A program made the translations under genes and the position numbers. A stretch of DNA of 5,479 nt, taken from positions 1-5,479 of the forward strand of contig CAIMDR010000420.1 of the NCBI GenBank assembly GCA_903839795.1, given 5' to 3'. Each line of letters opens with the position of its first letter. The first letter of the stretch is position 1. Shown here in pieces: positions 1-5,479 of this stretch. The notes under the pieces were generated by a model. That model ran no database searches and was not told the origin of the DNA. It saw only the letters and a program-made list of their open reading frames with translations. Origin of the DNA: an uncultured Methylococcaceae bacterium. GTDB taxonomy: Bacteria > Pseudomonadota > Gammaproteobacteria > Methylococcales > Methylomonadaceae.

Positions 1-47
1 CGCTGAGCGGAGTCGAAGTGAGTTATCCGCTTCGACTCCGCTCAGCG
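1..47. repeat. Intergenic palindromic repeat with 20-bp arms
   Basis: The arms at 1-20 (CGCTGAGCGGAGTCGAAGTG) and 28-47 are reverse complements except for one position (t19 against g29, which can pair as G-U in RNA), around a 7-nt spacer. The first base of the window is already in the arm, so the element may extend to the left. I recall similar CGCTGAGCGGAGTCGAAG palindromes as dispersed repeats in several proteobacterial genomes, but could not verify that here. It lies beyond the 3' end of the minus-strand cysI operon, about 107 bp past the last stop, and could fold at the end of that transcript. It has no adjacent T-run, so a terminator role is unproven. Confidence 0.85.
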
Positions 48-81
48 AACGATTAACTTTAAAATGTCCTGCCTTAAGTAG

Positions 82-133
82 ATAGCCGACAGATAACATC
101 CCTTGAAGGGATGGTATCTGTTGCAGTGGCTAT
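82..133. repeat. Hairpin repeat, copy 1 of a family shared with 5400-5430
   Basis: The core hairpin has arms 90-104 and 106-120 around a single g105, pairing at 14 of 15 positions; the one mismatch is a96 against g114. Weaker outer pairing (atagcc at 82-87 with ggctat at 128-133) extends the stem with a bulge. The inner sequence ATAACATCCCT / AGGGATGGTAT is nearly identical to the reverse complement of the hairpin at 5400-5430, including the same mismatch, which marks them as one family. It begins 34 bp past the stop of the DUF934 gene. On the minus strand it has no U-run after it, so I do not call it an intrinsic terminator. Confidence 0.75.
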
Positions 134-153
134 TATTTGTGCAAGACTGCGCG

Positions 154-606
154 TTAATTAATAGAGCCTTGATACTTGACGGTAAAGTCATTTAAATTAG
201 CCAGAACAATCGGCAGGTCTTCAACTTTTTCCGGATTAAATGCGTTTACGCCGACCCGCGACAAGTAAAATACTTGATCCGTCATATAATGACCGGTTGC
301 TCTAATTTCACCTGAATAGTAGTAGCGTCCTCTCAGCAGCCAGGCCTGTGAAAATGAACGACCATCCGCAAAGTCTGAAAAATCCAGTTCAATCAGTTGA
401 ATAGCGTTCAAATCAGGGGCAAGGTCAGCAACGACATCGGGAGGGCCAATTCTGACCCCCAACTTGCCTTCATGAGTTAGTAATTGCGCTTTATCTTGTT
501 GCCAACGGGCTAAGGAAACACTGATGTCACCGGCTTTTAAGTCCTCATCATCGGCAACATAGCTCCAGTTATCATCAACAATCTGTTTGTCTTTAATTAT
601 TTGCAT
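154..606 (-). CDS. DUF934 family protein, partner of sulfite reductase
   Basis: This is a 150-residue soluble protein of the DUF934 family, which is typically encoded directly after ferredoxin-type cysI in pseudomonads and related proteobacteria. Its biochemical role is not established; the name only reflects its place in sulfite reductase operons. The family-like conserved blocks are DFSDFADGRSFSQAWLLR at about residues 75-92 and GEIRATG...TDQVFYLSRVGVNAF at about 99-123. There is no signal peptide, membrane segment or cysteine cluster, so it is probably cytoplasmic and not itself a metal-cofactor enzyme. I chose the ATG at 606, which overlaps the end of cysI by 14 bp and has GAG at 614-616 seven bases upstream. 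A GTG at 639 would add 11 poorly supported residues. The overlap suggests translational coupling and a close functional tie to CysI, perhaps electron delivery, assembly or regulation, but that is inference. Confidence 0.88.
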   Translation of the reverse strand: MQIIKDKQIVDDNWSYVADDEDLKAGDISVSLARWQQDKAQLLTHEGKLGVRIGPPDVVADLAPDLNAIQLIELDFSDFADGRSFSQAWLLRGRYYYSGEIRATGHYMTDQVFYLSRVGVNAFNPEKVEDLPIVLANLNDFTVKYQGSIN

Positions 607-2245
607 AGACTTGCTCTTTAAAAGGGGTGATGCCAACACGATTTACCATGTCCAGGAATGATTCGTCATTCAGGCGATTTTTGACATAAACAGCCAGAAT
701 AGTCGTGACGGCTTTTGTTACCTGATTTTTGGCAACCGCAGGCCCCAATCTTTCGCCTATGGCGGCTTTATTTTCCGAAGAACCGCCCAAGGTTATTTGA
801 TACCATTCAGTGCCTTTTTTATCAACTCCCAGAATACCGATATGACCGACACTTTGGTGTGCGCAACCATTCATACAGCCAGACATATTGATTTTTAAAT
901 CACCGATATCGTGAATGTAGTCCATATCATCAAGGGCTTCATTGATTTCTTTGGCAACACCAATAGAGCCGGCATTGGCAAGTGAGCAAAAATCCAATCC
1001 CGGGCAACAAATCATATCCGTGACAGTGCCAATATTGGGCGTTGCCAGTTTCAAACTATCCAGTTTTTGCCAGAGTGCAAATAAATCAGCTTGTTTTACG
1101 TCAGCCAGAATCAAGTTTTGCCGGTGCGTACTTCTGATCTCTCCAAAACTGTATTGATCAGCAAGATCGGCTACCGCATCAAGTTGTATATCGGTCATAT
1201 CCCCAGGAGGAGAATCCGGCGCTTTTAATGACAAAAAGGCAGCGTGATAACCGGCTATTTTATGGGTTGCCGTATTATGTTTTACCCAAGTTGCAAACGC
1301 TTTGTTCTTTTGTTGTTGCTCGCTAAAACTGGCATCAAGAACTGCATCAGCTTCGTAGGCAGAATCAACAAACTGGGCTTTCATCGCATTAATACGTTCA
1401 TTACTTAATTCGTTGTTGTCTCTGATAAGTTGCCATTCCTGCTCAACTAATGTAGAAAATTTATCCAGTCCGGATTCTTTAACAAGAATCTTGATGCGTG
1501 CCTTGTATTTGTTGTCACGACGACCGAATAAATTATAAATACGCAGTGTGGCTTCCAGATAAGATAGCAGATGCTTTTTTTCCAGATACGGTTTAATCAC
1601 TTGACCTATGACCGGTGTACGACCCAAGCCACCACCGACGATGACTTTAAAACCCGTTTCGCCGGCATCATTTTTAACCAGATGTAAGCCGATATCATGA
1701 AATTGCGTAGCAGCTCTGTCATGCAGCGCACCGCTTACCGCTATTTTGAACTTGCGGGGCAAGTAGTCAAATTCAGGATGTAAAGTGGTCCATTGACGAA
1801 TAATTTCGCAATAAGGACGCGGATCTTCAATTTCATCAATACAAACACCGGCCAAGTGATCGGAGGTGGTATTTCTCATACAGTTGCCGCTGGTTTGAAT
1901 GGCATGCATTTGTACGCTGGCCAGTTCTTCCAGAATGTCAGGAACTTCTTCTAATTTGGGCCAGTTAAACTGGACATTTTGGCGCGTGGTAAAATGACAA
2001 TAGTTTTTGTCATAAGTACGGGCAATATGGGCTAGTTTTCGCAGTTGTTTGGAATTAAACAGACCATAAGGGCCGGCAATTCGTAACATAGGTGCATGAA
2101 TTTGAACATAAAGACCATTTCGTAAACGTAATGCGCGATATTGATCTTCGGAAATGTCGCCTTTTAAAAACTGTTCGGTTTGTCTTCTAAACTGGGCTAC
2201 CCGTTCGTCAACAAGGATTTGGTCGTTATCGTTATACTGATACAT
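593..2245 (-). CDS. cysI: Sulfite reductase hemoprotein, siroheme/[4Fe-4S], probably ferredoxin-dependent
   Basis: This 550-residue cytoplasmic enzyme belongs to the nitrite/sulfite reductase family and most likely performs the six-electron reduction of sulfite to sulfide for cysteine synthesis. The cofactor motif is complete: C414-x5-C420 (CPGLDFC) and C457-x3-C461 (CMNGC) ligate the coupled siroheme/[4Fe-4S] centre. Basic residues matching the anion-binding set of E. coli SiRHP are present: R55 (MLR), R124 (NCMRN), and K165 and K167 (LPRKFK). Two ferredoxin-like half repeats begin near residues 35 and 330. No CysJ flavoprotein or NirD-like protein is nearby, and the DUF934 partner is typical of ferredoxin-type enzymes, so the electron donor is probably ferredoxin. 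The frame is open up to a TTG at 2320, but that TTG and the ATG at 2296 lie within a strong promoter. The ATG at 2245 gives MYQYNDNDQ, the usual N-terminus as I recall it. It has no clear Shine-Dalgarno. Assimilatory nitrite reductase is the main alternative. Confidence 0.9.
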   Translation of the reverse strand: MYQYNDNDQILVDERVAQFRRQTEQFLKGDISEDQYRALRLRNGLYVQIHAPMLRIAGPYGLFNSKQLRKLAHIARTYDKNYCHFTTRQNVQFNWPKLEEVPDILEELASVQMHAIQTSGNCMRNTTSDHLAGVCIDEIEDPRPYCEIIRQWTTLHPEFDYLPRKFKIAVSGALHDRAATQFHDIGLHLVKNDAGETGFKVIVGGGLGRTPVIGQVIKPYLEKKHLLSYLEATLRIYNLFGRRDNKYKARIKILVKESGLDKFSTLVEQEWQLIRDNNELSNERINAMKAQFVDSAYEADAVLDASFSEQQQKNKAFATWVKHNTATHKIAGYHAAFLSLKAPDSPPGDMTDIQLDAVADLADQYSFGEIRSTHRQNLILADVKQADLFALWQKLDSLKLATPNIGTVTDMICCPGLDFCSLANAGSIGVAKEINEALDDMDYIHDIGDLKINMSGCMNGCAHQSVGHIGILGVDKKGTEWYQITLGGSSENKAAIGERLGPAVAKNQVTKAVTTILAVYVKNRLNDESFLDMVNRVGITPFKEQVYANN

Positions 2246-2291
2246 AGTTGAGCGTTTAATGTGTCTTTCTGGCGAATAATCGTGGTTGGTA

Positions 2292-2320
2292 ATCATATAC
2301 TGTGCGTCATAAAATGACAA
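2292..2320 (-). promoter_or_regulatory. Sigma70-type promoter for the cysI operon
   Basis: Read on the minus strand, TTGTCA (2320-2315) and TATGAT (2297-2292) each match the sigma70 consensus at 5 of 6 positions and are separated by the optimal 17 bp. Transcription would start near 2284, leaving a leader of about 40 nt before the ATG at 2245. No operator could be recognised. CysB control would be expected for this pathway but is not shown by the sequence. Confidence 0.65.
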
Positions 2321-2386
2321 AACTTATTAGTTGGTGATACCATTAACTGTTAAAATTTATTATATTTACAAACTATAAAACTGAGT

Positions 2387-2393
2387 AGGGGGA
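2387..2393 (+). promoter_or_regulatory. Ribosome binding site supporting the GTG start of nhaD
   Basis: AGGGGGA lies 7 bases before the GTG at 2401, followed by a T-run. This purine block fixes the GTG as the start and keeps the signal-like N-terminus in the protein. The upstream spacer (2321-2386) is AT-rich, with -10-like words (TATATT at 2361, TATAAA at 2374), but no convincing -35 is in register, so the nhaD promoter is unresolved. Confidence 0.7.
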
Positions 2394-2400
2394 TTTTTTT

Positions 2401-3759
2401 GTGCGATTTTTATTAATTTTGTTAGCGGTATTGCTGGTGCCTCAAATGGCAATGGCGGGTGGTTTTGAAAGTCTTGGTATGACCGGGACTGAGCGAGGTA
2501 TTTATACCGTTTTAATTTTTATTATCGCTTACGGTTTTGTTATGACCGAAGAATTTACGCACATGCGTAAATCCAAGCCGGTTATTCTTGCGGCTGGCAT
2601 TATCTGGGCGCACGCTGCAATTTTAGCATCGCAAAAAGGTGTTTCAGTTGAAGCGATGCACGAGGCTTTCGAATATAATTTGAAAGAATATGCCGAGCTA
2701 ATGTTATTTTTATTAGTCGCCATGACCTATATCAACTCAATGGCTGAACGCAACGTCTTTGAAGCATTGCGTTCCTGGTTGGTAAGAAGACAGTTTGGTT
2801 ATCGTAAATTGTTTTTGATTACCGGTATCATCACTTTCTTTTTATCAGCCGTGGCAGATAACCTGACAGCCGCTTTGCTGGTTGGCGCAGTGGTTATGGC
2901 CGTTGGTGCGGATAATGAGAAGTTTGTCAGTATCGGTTTTGTAAATTTGGTCGTTGCTGCCAATGCCGGCGGTGCGTTTTGTCCTTTTGGCGACATCACC
3001 ACCTTAATGGTTTGGCAAGCGGGTTATGCCGAGTTCTTTGATTTCTTCAAGCTTTTCATTCCTTCAACAGTCAATTACGCCGTACCTGCTGCAATTATGT
3101 ATTTTGCAGTGCCTGATGAGCAACCTAAAGTCACCTCAGAAGCGGCTGTTGTGTTAAAGCCCGGTGCAATTCAAATTTGCGTATTATTTCTATTGACTAT
3201 CGTCACAGCGGTTAGCTTTAAACAGGGACTGCATTTGCCTCCGTTTATGGGCATGATGGTCGGTCTTTCTGTGTTAATGCTGTACGGTTTCTTTTTGAAA
3301 AAGAACCACAGAGCTGAAGATGAAGTCGGTTTTGATATCTTCAATAAAGTACGTCTTGCCGAATGGGATACTTTATTGTTTTTCTTCGGTGTCGTATTTG
3401 CTGTGGGCGGTTTAGGTTATATCGGTTATCTTGAATTGTTGTCAGGCGCTATGTATGACGGTTTAGGTGCAACTACAGCCAACATTCTGGTGGGTATAAT
3501 TTCTGCCATTGTTGATAACATTCCCGTTATGTTTGCCGTGCTTAACATGAATGTGGACATGGATCTGTATCAATGGTTATTGGTCACATTAACTGCGGGT
3601 GTTGGTGGATCACTGTTATCTGTCGGTTCAGCAGCGGGTGTTGCGTTAATGGGTCAATCTAACCATAAGTACACTTTTTTCAGTCACTTAAAATGGACGC
3701 CGGCTATTGCAGGTGGTTACGCAGCCAGTATTTTTGTTCATTATTTAATTAATGGTTGA
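2401..3759 (+). CDS. nhaD: Na+/H+ antiporter of the NhaD family
   Basis: This 452-residue inner-membrane protein of the NhaD family (ion transporter superfamily) exports Na+ (and Li+) in exchange for protons, serving sodium tolerance and pH homeostasis. Conserved polar motifs lie in the hydrophobic segments: SAVADNLTAALL (149-160, with D153 and N154), ANAGGAFCPFGDITTLMVW (187-205, with D198, T200 and T201), SAIVDNIPV (368-376, with D372 and N373) and GGSLLSVGSAAG (402-413). By recollection these match residues found essential in Vibrio cholerae NhaD. About 12-13 membrane helices are visible. The N-terminus (residues 1-21, ending AMAGG) resembles a cleavable signal peptide. The GTG start is fixed by AGGGGGA at 2387-2393. 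It is divergent from cysI and probably monocistronic, since an intrinsic terminator follows directly. ArsB-type arsenite permease is less likely given the motif set. Confidence 0.93.
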   Translation: MRFLLILLAVLLVPQMAMAGGFESLGMTGTERGIYTVLIFIIAYGFVMTEEFTHMRKSKPVILAAGIIWAHAAILASQKGVSVEAMHEAFEYNLKEYAELMLFLLVAMTYINSMAERNVFEALRSWLVRRQFGYRKLFLITGIITFFLSAVADNLTAALLVGAVVMAVGADNEKFVSIGFVNLVVAANAGGAFCPFGDITTLMVWQAGYAEFFDFFKLFIPSTVNYAVPAAIMYFAVPDEQPKVTSEAAVVLKPGAIQICVLFLLTIVTAVSFKQGLHLPPFMGMMVGLSVLMLYGFFLKKNHRAEDEVGFDIFNKVRLAEWDTLLFFFGVVFAVGGLGYIGYLELLSGAMYDGLGATTANILVGIISAIVDNIPVMFAVLNMNVDMDLYQWLLVTLTAGVGGSLLSVGSAAGVALMGQSNHKYTFFSHLKWTPAIAGGYAASIFVHYLING

Positions 3760-3767
3760 AAGCTTTA

Positions 3768-3800
3768 AAGCACCGCACAACTCGTGCGGTGCTTGTTTTT
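3768..3800 (+). terminator. Intrinsic terminator after nhaD
   Basis: A perfect 11-bp GC-rich stem (AAGCACCGCAC at 3768-3778 and its complement at 3784-3794) with a 5-nt loop is followed by GTTTTT. It starts 8 bp after the nhaD stop. There is no matching T-run on the other strand, so it acts on plus-strand transcripts only and separates nhaD from the ampG-like gene. Confidence 0.93.
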
Positions 3801-3805
3801 AAAAA

Positions 3806-3961
3806 TTCACCACGAAGACACGAAGAACAAGAAGGTTTTTTTGCACTATAGATTTCAGATAAATAACTTCTGAAAGACTATAAACAATGGCAAGCTTTAG
3901 CCTGGTTACCCACTAAACCACATTGCGCTTTTCTTCGTGTTCTTCGTGTCTTCGTGGTGAA
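3806..3961. repeat. 156-bp MITE-like element with 23-bp perfect terminal inverted repeats
   Basis: The left arm 3806-3828 (starting TTCACCACGAAGACACGAAG) is the exact reverse complement of 3939-3961, and each arm carries internal ACGAAG repeats. The interior has no coding potential and contains a small hairpin core at 3846-3882. It sits immediately after the nhaD terminator and ends 68 bp before the next gene. Target-site duplication is not clear, because both flanks are A-rich. CACGAAGACACGAAG-type arms are, as I recall, frequent intergenic repeats in proteobacteria and cyanobacteria. No transposase is present, so mobilisation would be in trans or historical. Confidence 0.8.
3846..3882. repeat. 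Internal hairpin core, intact copy
   Basis: TATAGATTTCAGA (3847-3859) and TCTGAAAGACTATA (3869-3882) form an imperfect inverted repeat around the loop TAAATAACT. The same core recurs at 5366-5479, where its loop is split by 70 bp. In this intact copy the loop reads ATAAATAACTT then CTGAAAG, which serves as the empty-site reference for that insertion. It is preceded by GAAGGTTT at 3831, also shared with the second element (5336). Confidence 0.8.
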
Positions 3962-4029
3962 AATCTTTCAAAATACTACAATCACCCCTCCTTTAGCACG
4001 ACTCCTGCAACAAATTTTTAAGGTCTCCA

Positions 4030-5283
4030 GTGAAAAATAACACGAACATCAGGGAAGTACTGCTCAACAAGCGCATGCTTATTTGCATATTCACCGGCTT
4101 CAGTTCAGGTTTGCCGCTGTATATTTTGATTGCACTGTTACCGGCATGGTTACGTTCTGAAGGTGTGGATTTAAAATCCATAGGCTTGTTCGCACTGATT
4201 CAATTGCCGTTTACTTGGAAATTTCTCTGGGCACCGTTGTTTGATCGCTACATTCCACCGCTCGGACGTCGGCGTGGCTGGCTATTTATCTCACAAACGG
4301 CATTACTCCTGTCCATCCCAGGATTTGGTGCGCTGCATCCCAATCTGGACTTATGGACTATTGCTTATCTGGCTTTTGTAGTCGCATTTTTTAGTGCTTC
4401 CCAAGATATTGTGCTGGATGCCTATCGACGTGAACTATTATTGGATACCGAATTGGGTCTGGGTAACGCCATACACGTTAATGCCTATAAAATTGCCGGC
4501 TTAATACCCGGCTCTTTATCTCTGATATTGGCGGACCACTTACCTTGGAGCAGCGTGTTTTTGATTACCACCTTGTTTATGTTGCCGGGTATTGCCATGA
4601 CGCTTTTGGTCAGTGAACCCCTGCTTAAACAGGGTGCGCCGAAAACGCTCCGGGCTGCCGTGGTAGAACCCTTTCAAGAATTCATCCAGCGCAAGGGCTT
4701 AAAATCAGCGTGCCTGGTACTCGCCTTCATCTTTTTTTACAAATTGGGCGATAGCATGGCTACGGCGCTTGCTACACCGTTTTACCTTGATATGGGGTTC
4801 AGTAAAACAGAGATTGGACTCGTTGCTAAAAATGCCGGTCTGTGGCCGAGTGTTATCGGTGGATTACTCGGGGGTATTTGGATGATTAAGCTCGGTATTA
4901 ATCGTGCCTTGTGGCTTTTTGGTATGGTACAGATGATTGCTATTTTGGGTTTTGCCTGGCTTGCGACAATAGGTCACAGCCTGCCTTGGCTGGCGATGGT
5001 TATCGGCATTGAAGCCTTGGGTGTAGGCTTGGGTACGGCGGCTTTTGTTGCTTTTATCGCCCACACCACGCATCCACTTTACACCGCAACTCAATTCGCT
5101 TTATTCACTAGCTTGGCAGCCGTGCCACGCACCTTTGCCAATGCCGCTACCGGTTATTTAGTTGAATGGTTTGGGTGGGTAACTTTTTTTCTGTTTTGCT
5201 TTGTCATCGCCATCCCCGGCATGTTGCTGTTGCTTAAAGTCGCACCCTGGAATGCTCAAGACAAACCAGCCGGGGTAAAATAG
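4030..5283 (+). CDS. ampG: AmpG-like muropeptide permease (major facilitator superfamily)
   Basis: This 417-residue inner-membrane transporter of the AmpG branch of the major facilitator superfamily probably imports GlcNAc-anhydroMurNAc peptides from the periplasm for peptidoglycan recycling. AmpG-like signatures are SGLPL (26-30), KFLWAPLFDRYIPPLGRRRGW (64-84, the loop 2-3 motif), FSASQDIVLDAYRRE (121-135), FYKLGDSMA (236-244) and TPFYLDMGFSKTEIG (249-263). About 12 hydrophobic segments run from residue 16 to 402, with a charged loop at about 195-225. E. coli AmpG has 491 residues and 14 helices, so this is a shorter 12-helix form, closer in size to P. aeruginosa AmpP. The start is the GTG at 4030, with AAGG at 4020-4023 six bases upstream; an ATG at 4075 is possible but would remove the N-terminal cytoplasmic segment. 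No partner gene is adjacent. Substrate is inferred from family only, and another solute of this branch remains possible. Confidence 0.83.
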   Translation: MKNNTNIREVLLNKRMLICIFTGFSSGLPLYILIALLPAWLRSEGVDLKSIGLFALIQLPFTWKFLWAPLFDRYIPPLGRRRGWLFISQTALLLSIPGFGALHPNLDLWTIAYLAFVVAFFSASQDIVLDAYRRELLLDTELGLGNAIHVNAYKIAGLIPGSLSLILADHLPWSSVFLITTLFMLPGIAMTLLVSEPLLKQGAPKTLRAAVVEPFQEFIQRKGLKSACLVLAFIFFYKLGDSMATALATPFYLDMGFSKTEIGLVAKNAGLWPSVIGGLLGGIWMIKLGINRALWLFGMVQMIAILGFAWLATIGHSLPWLAMVIGIEALGVGLGTAAFVAFIAHTTHPLYTATQFALFTSLAAVPRTFANAATGYLVEWFGWVTFFLFCFVIAIPGMLLLLKVAPWNAQDKPAGVK

Positions 5284-5296
5284 CATCAACAATAGA

Positions 5297-5479
5297 ACAC
5301 GGATGACACAGATTTGACTGATAAGCACGGATAAGGAAGGTTTCTTGATCCGATAAAAATACTAGCTATAGATTTTCAGATAAATAATTTCGATGATAAC
5401 GGATACCATCCCTTTGAGGGATGTTATCCGTGTGAGTTAAATTGTCGTGTAGTGGAAGTTTAATTTCTGAAAGACTATA
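5297..5479. repeat. Second MITE-like element, cut by the window end and carrying an insert
   Basis: It begins 14 bp after the ampG stop with ACACGGATGACACAG (5297-5311), continues through a second CACGGAT at 5326 and GGAAGGTTTCTTG (5335-5347), and reaches the hairpin core also found at 3846-3882. Its outer arm (ACACGGAT...) differs from the ACGAAG arm of the first element, while the centre is shared. The core halves are 5366-5390 and 5461-5479. By analogy with 3806-3961 the matching right arm (ATCCGTGT type) should lie just outside the window. No coding sequence and no intrinsic terminator are seen here. Confidence 0.68.
5391..5460 (-). mobile_element. 70-bp palindromic insert flanked by 6-bp TAATTT direct repeats (copy 2 of the 82-133 family)
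   Basis: TAATTT at 5385-5390 and again at 5461-5466 brackets exactly 70 bp. Removing the insert and one TAATTT restores the core seen intact at 3846-3882, where the same place reads TAACTT. Inside, arms 5400-5413 and 5417-5430 pair at 13 of 14 positions around TTG. Read on the minus strand the hairpin is CGGATAACATCCCT, loop CAA, AGGGATGGTATCCG, a close relative of 90-120. It encodes no protein, so any movement would need an enzyme supplied elsewhere. Confidence 0.65.

Noticed and set aside
90..120. Intrinsic terminator for the cysI-DUF934 operon
   Set aside because: The stem is good and is placed 34 bp after the stop, but on the minus strand it is followed by ctgtcggctatc with no U-run, and a related hairpin occurs inside a repeat at 5400-5430, so it is better explained as a repeat.
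607..639. Longer DUF934 protein starting at GTG 639
   Set aside because: It would add 11 residues deep inside cysI without a clear ribosome site, whereas the ATG at 606 gives the usual MQIIKD-like start and a normal short overlap.
942..1157. Plus-strand open frame of 71 codons inside cysI
   Set aside because: It lies wholly opposite the conserved siroheme/cluster-binding region of cysI, has no family resemblance, and is an antisense shadow. The same applies to the minus-strand frames at 2529-2723 and 2799-3002 (nhaD), 3993-4181 and 4864-5094 (ampG).
593..2245. NirB-type or dissimilatory sulfite reductase
   Set aside because: There is no NAD(P)H/FAD domain as in NirB, and no paired DsrA/DsrB arrangement or extra ferredoxin domain; the length and DUF934 partner fit the assimilatory ferredoxin type.
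2321..2400. Riboswitch, for example sodium-responsive, upstream of nhaD
   Set aside because: The AT-rich spacer is under 80 nt before the RBS and shows no stable stem, expression platform or recognisable conserved motif.
3806..3961. CRISPR array suggested by repeated ACGAAG words
   Set aside because: The repeats are short, confined to two inverted arms, with no regular spacers and no cas genes nearby.
5284..5345. Terminator after ampG
   Set aside because: No GC-rich stem followed by a T-run is visible between the stop and the repeat core; termination may occur at the repeat hairpins or outside the window.

Overview
The window looks like ordinary chromosomal sequence from a gammaproteobacterium of moderate to low GC (low-to-mid 40s percent by eye). 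The ferredoxin-type sulfite reductase plus DUF934 pair, an NhaD antiporter, an AmpG-like permease and abundant short palindromic intergenic repeats would fit an environmental gammaproteobacterium, possibly a Methylococcales methanotroph. The taxon is an inference from recollected sequence style and has not been tested.

Layout from left to right. Bases 1-153 hold two palindromes: a 20-bp-arm hairpin at the very edge and a second hairpin at 90-120. Bases 154-2245 on the minus strand form a two-gene sulfite-assimilation operon: cysI (siroheme/[4Fe-4S] sulfite reductase hemoprotein) is followed by a small DUF934 gene that overlaps it by 14 bp. A well-matched sigma70-type promoter (TTGTCA-17-TATGAT) sits at 2292-2320 and implies that cysI starts at the ATG at 2245, not at longer upstream starts. 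A 155-bp divergent spacer leads to nhaD on the plus strand (2401-3759), a Na+/H+ antiporter with an N-terminal signal-like segment, closed by a strong intrinsic terminator (3768-3800). Bases 3806-3961 are a 156-bp MITE-like element with 23-bp perfect terminal inverted repeats. Next comes an AmpG-like muropeptide permease of the major facilitator superfamily (4030-5283, plus strand). The tail (5284-5479) is another repeat element, cut by the window end.

The four genes do not form one pathway. They give sulfide synthesis for cysteine, sodium/pH homeostasis and cell-wall recycling. No new protein system is evident. The most interesting signals are in the intergenic repeats. The element after ampG shares an internal hairpin core with the element after nhaD, although their outer arms differ. 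In the ampG-side copy the core's loop is split by a 70-bp insert flanked by TAATTT direct repeats, while the nhaD-side copy is an unsplit reference for the same site. The 70-bp insert carries a hairpin that is a relative, in opposite orientation, of the one at 90-120. This reads as one small palindromic element having jumped into the loop of another.
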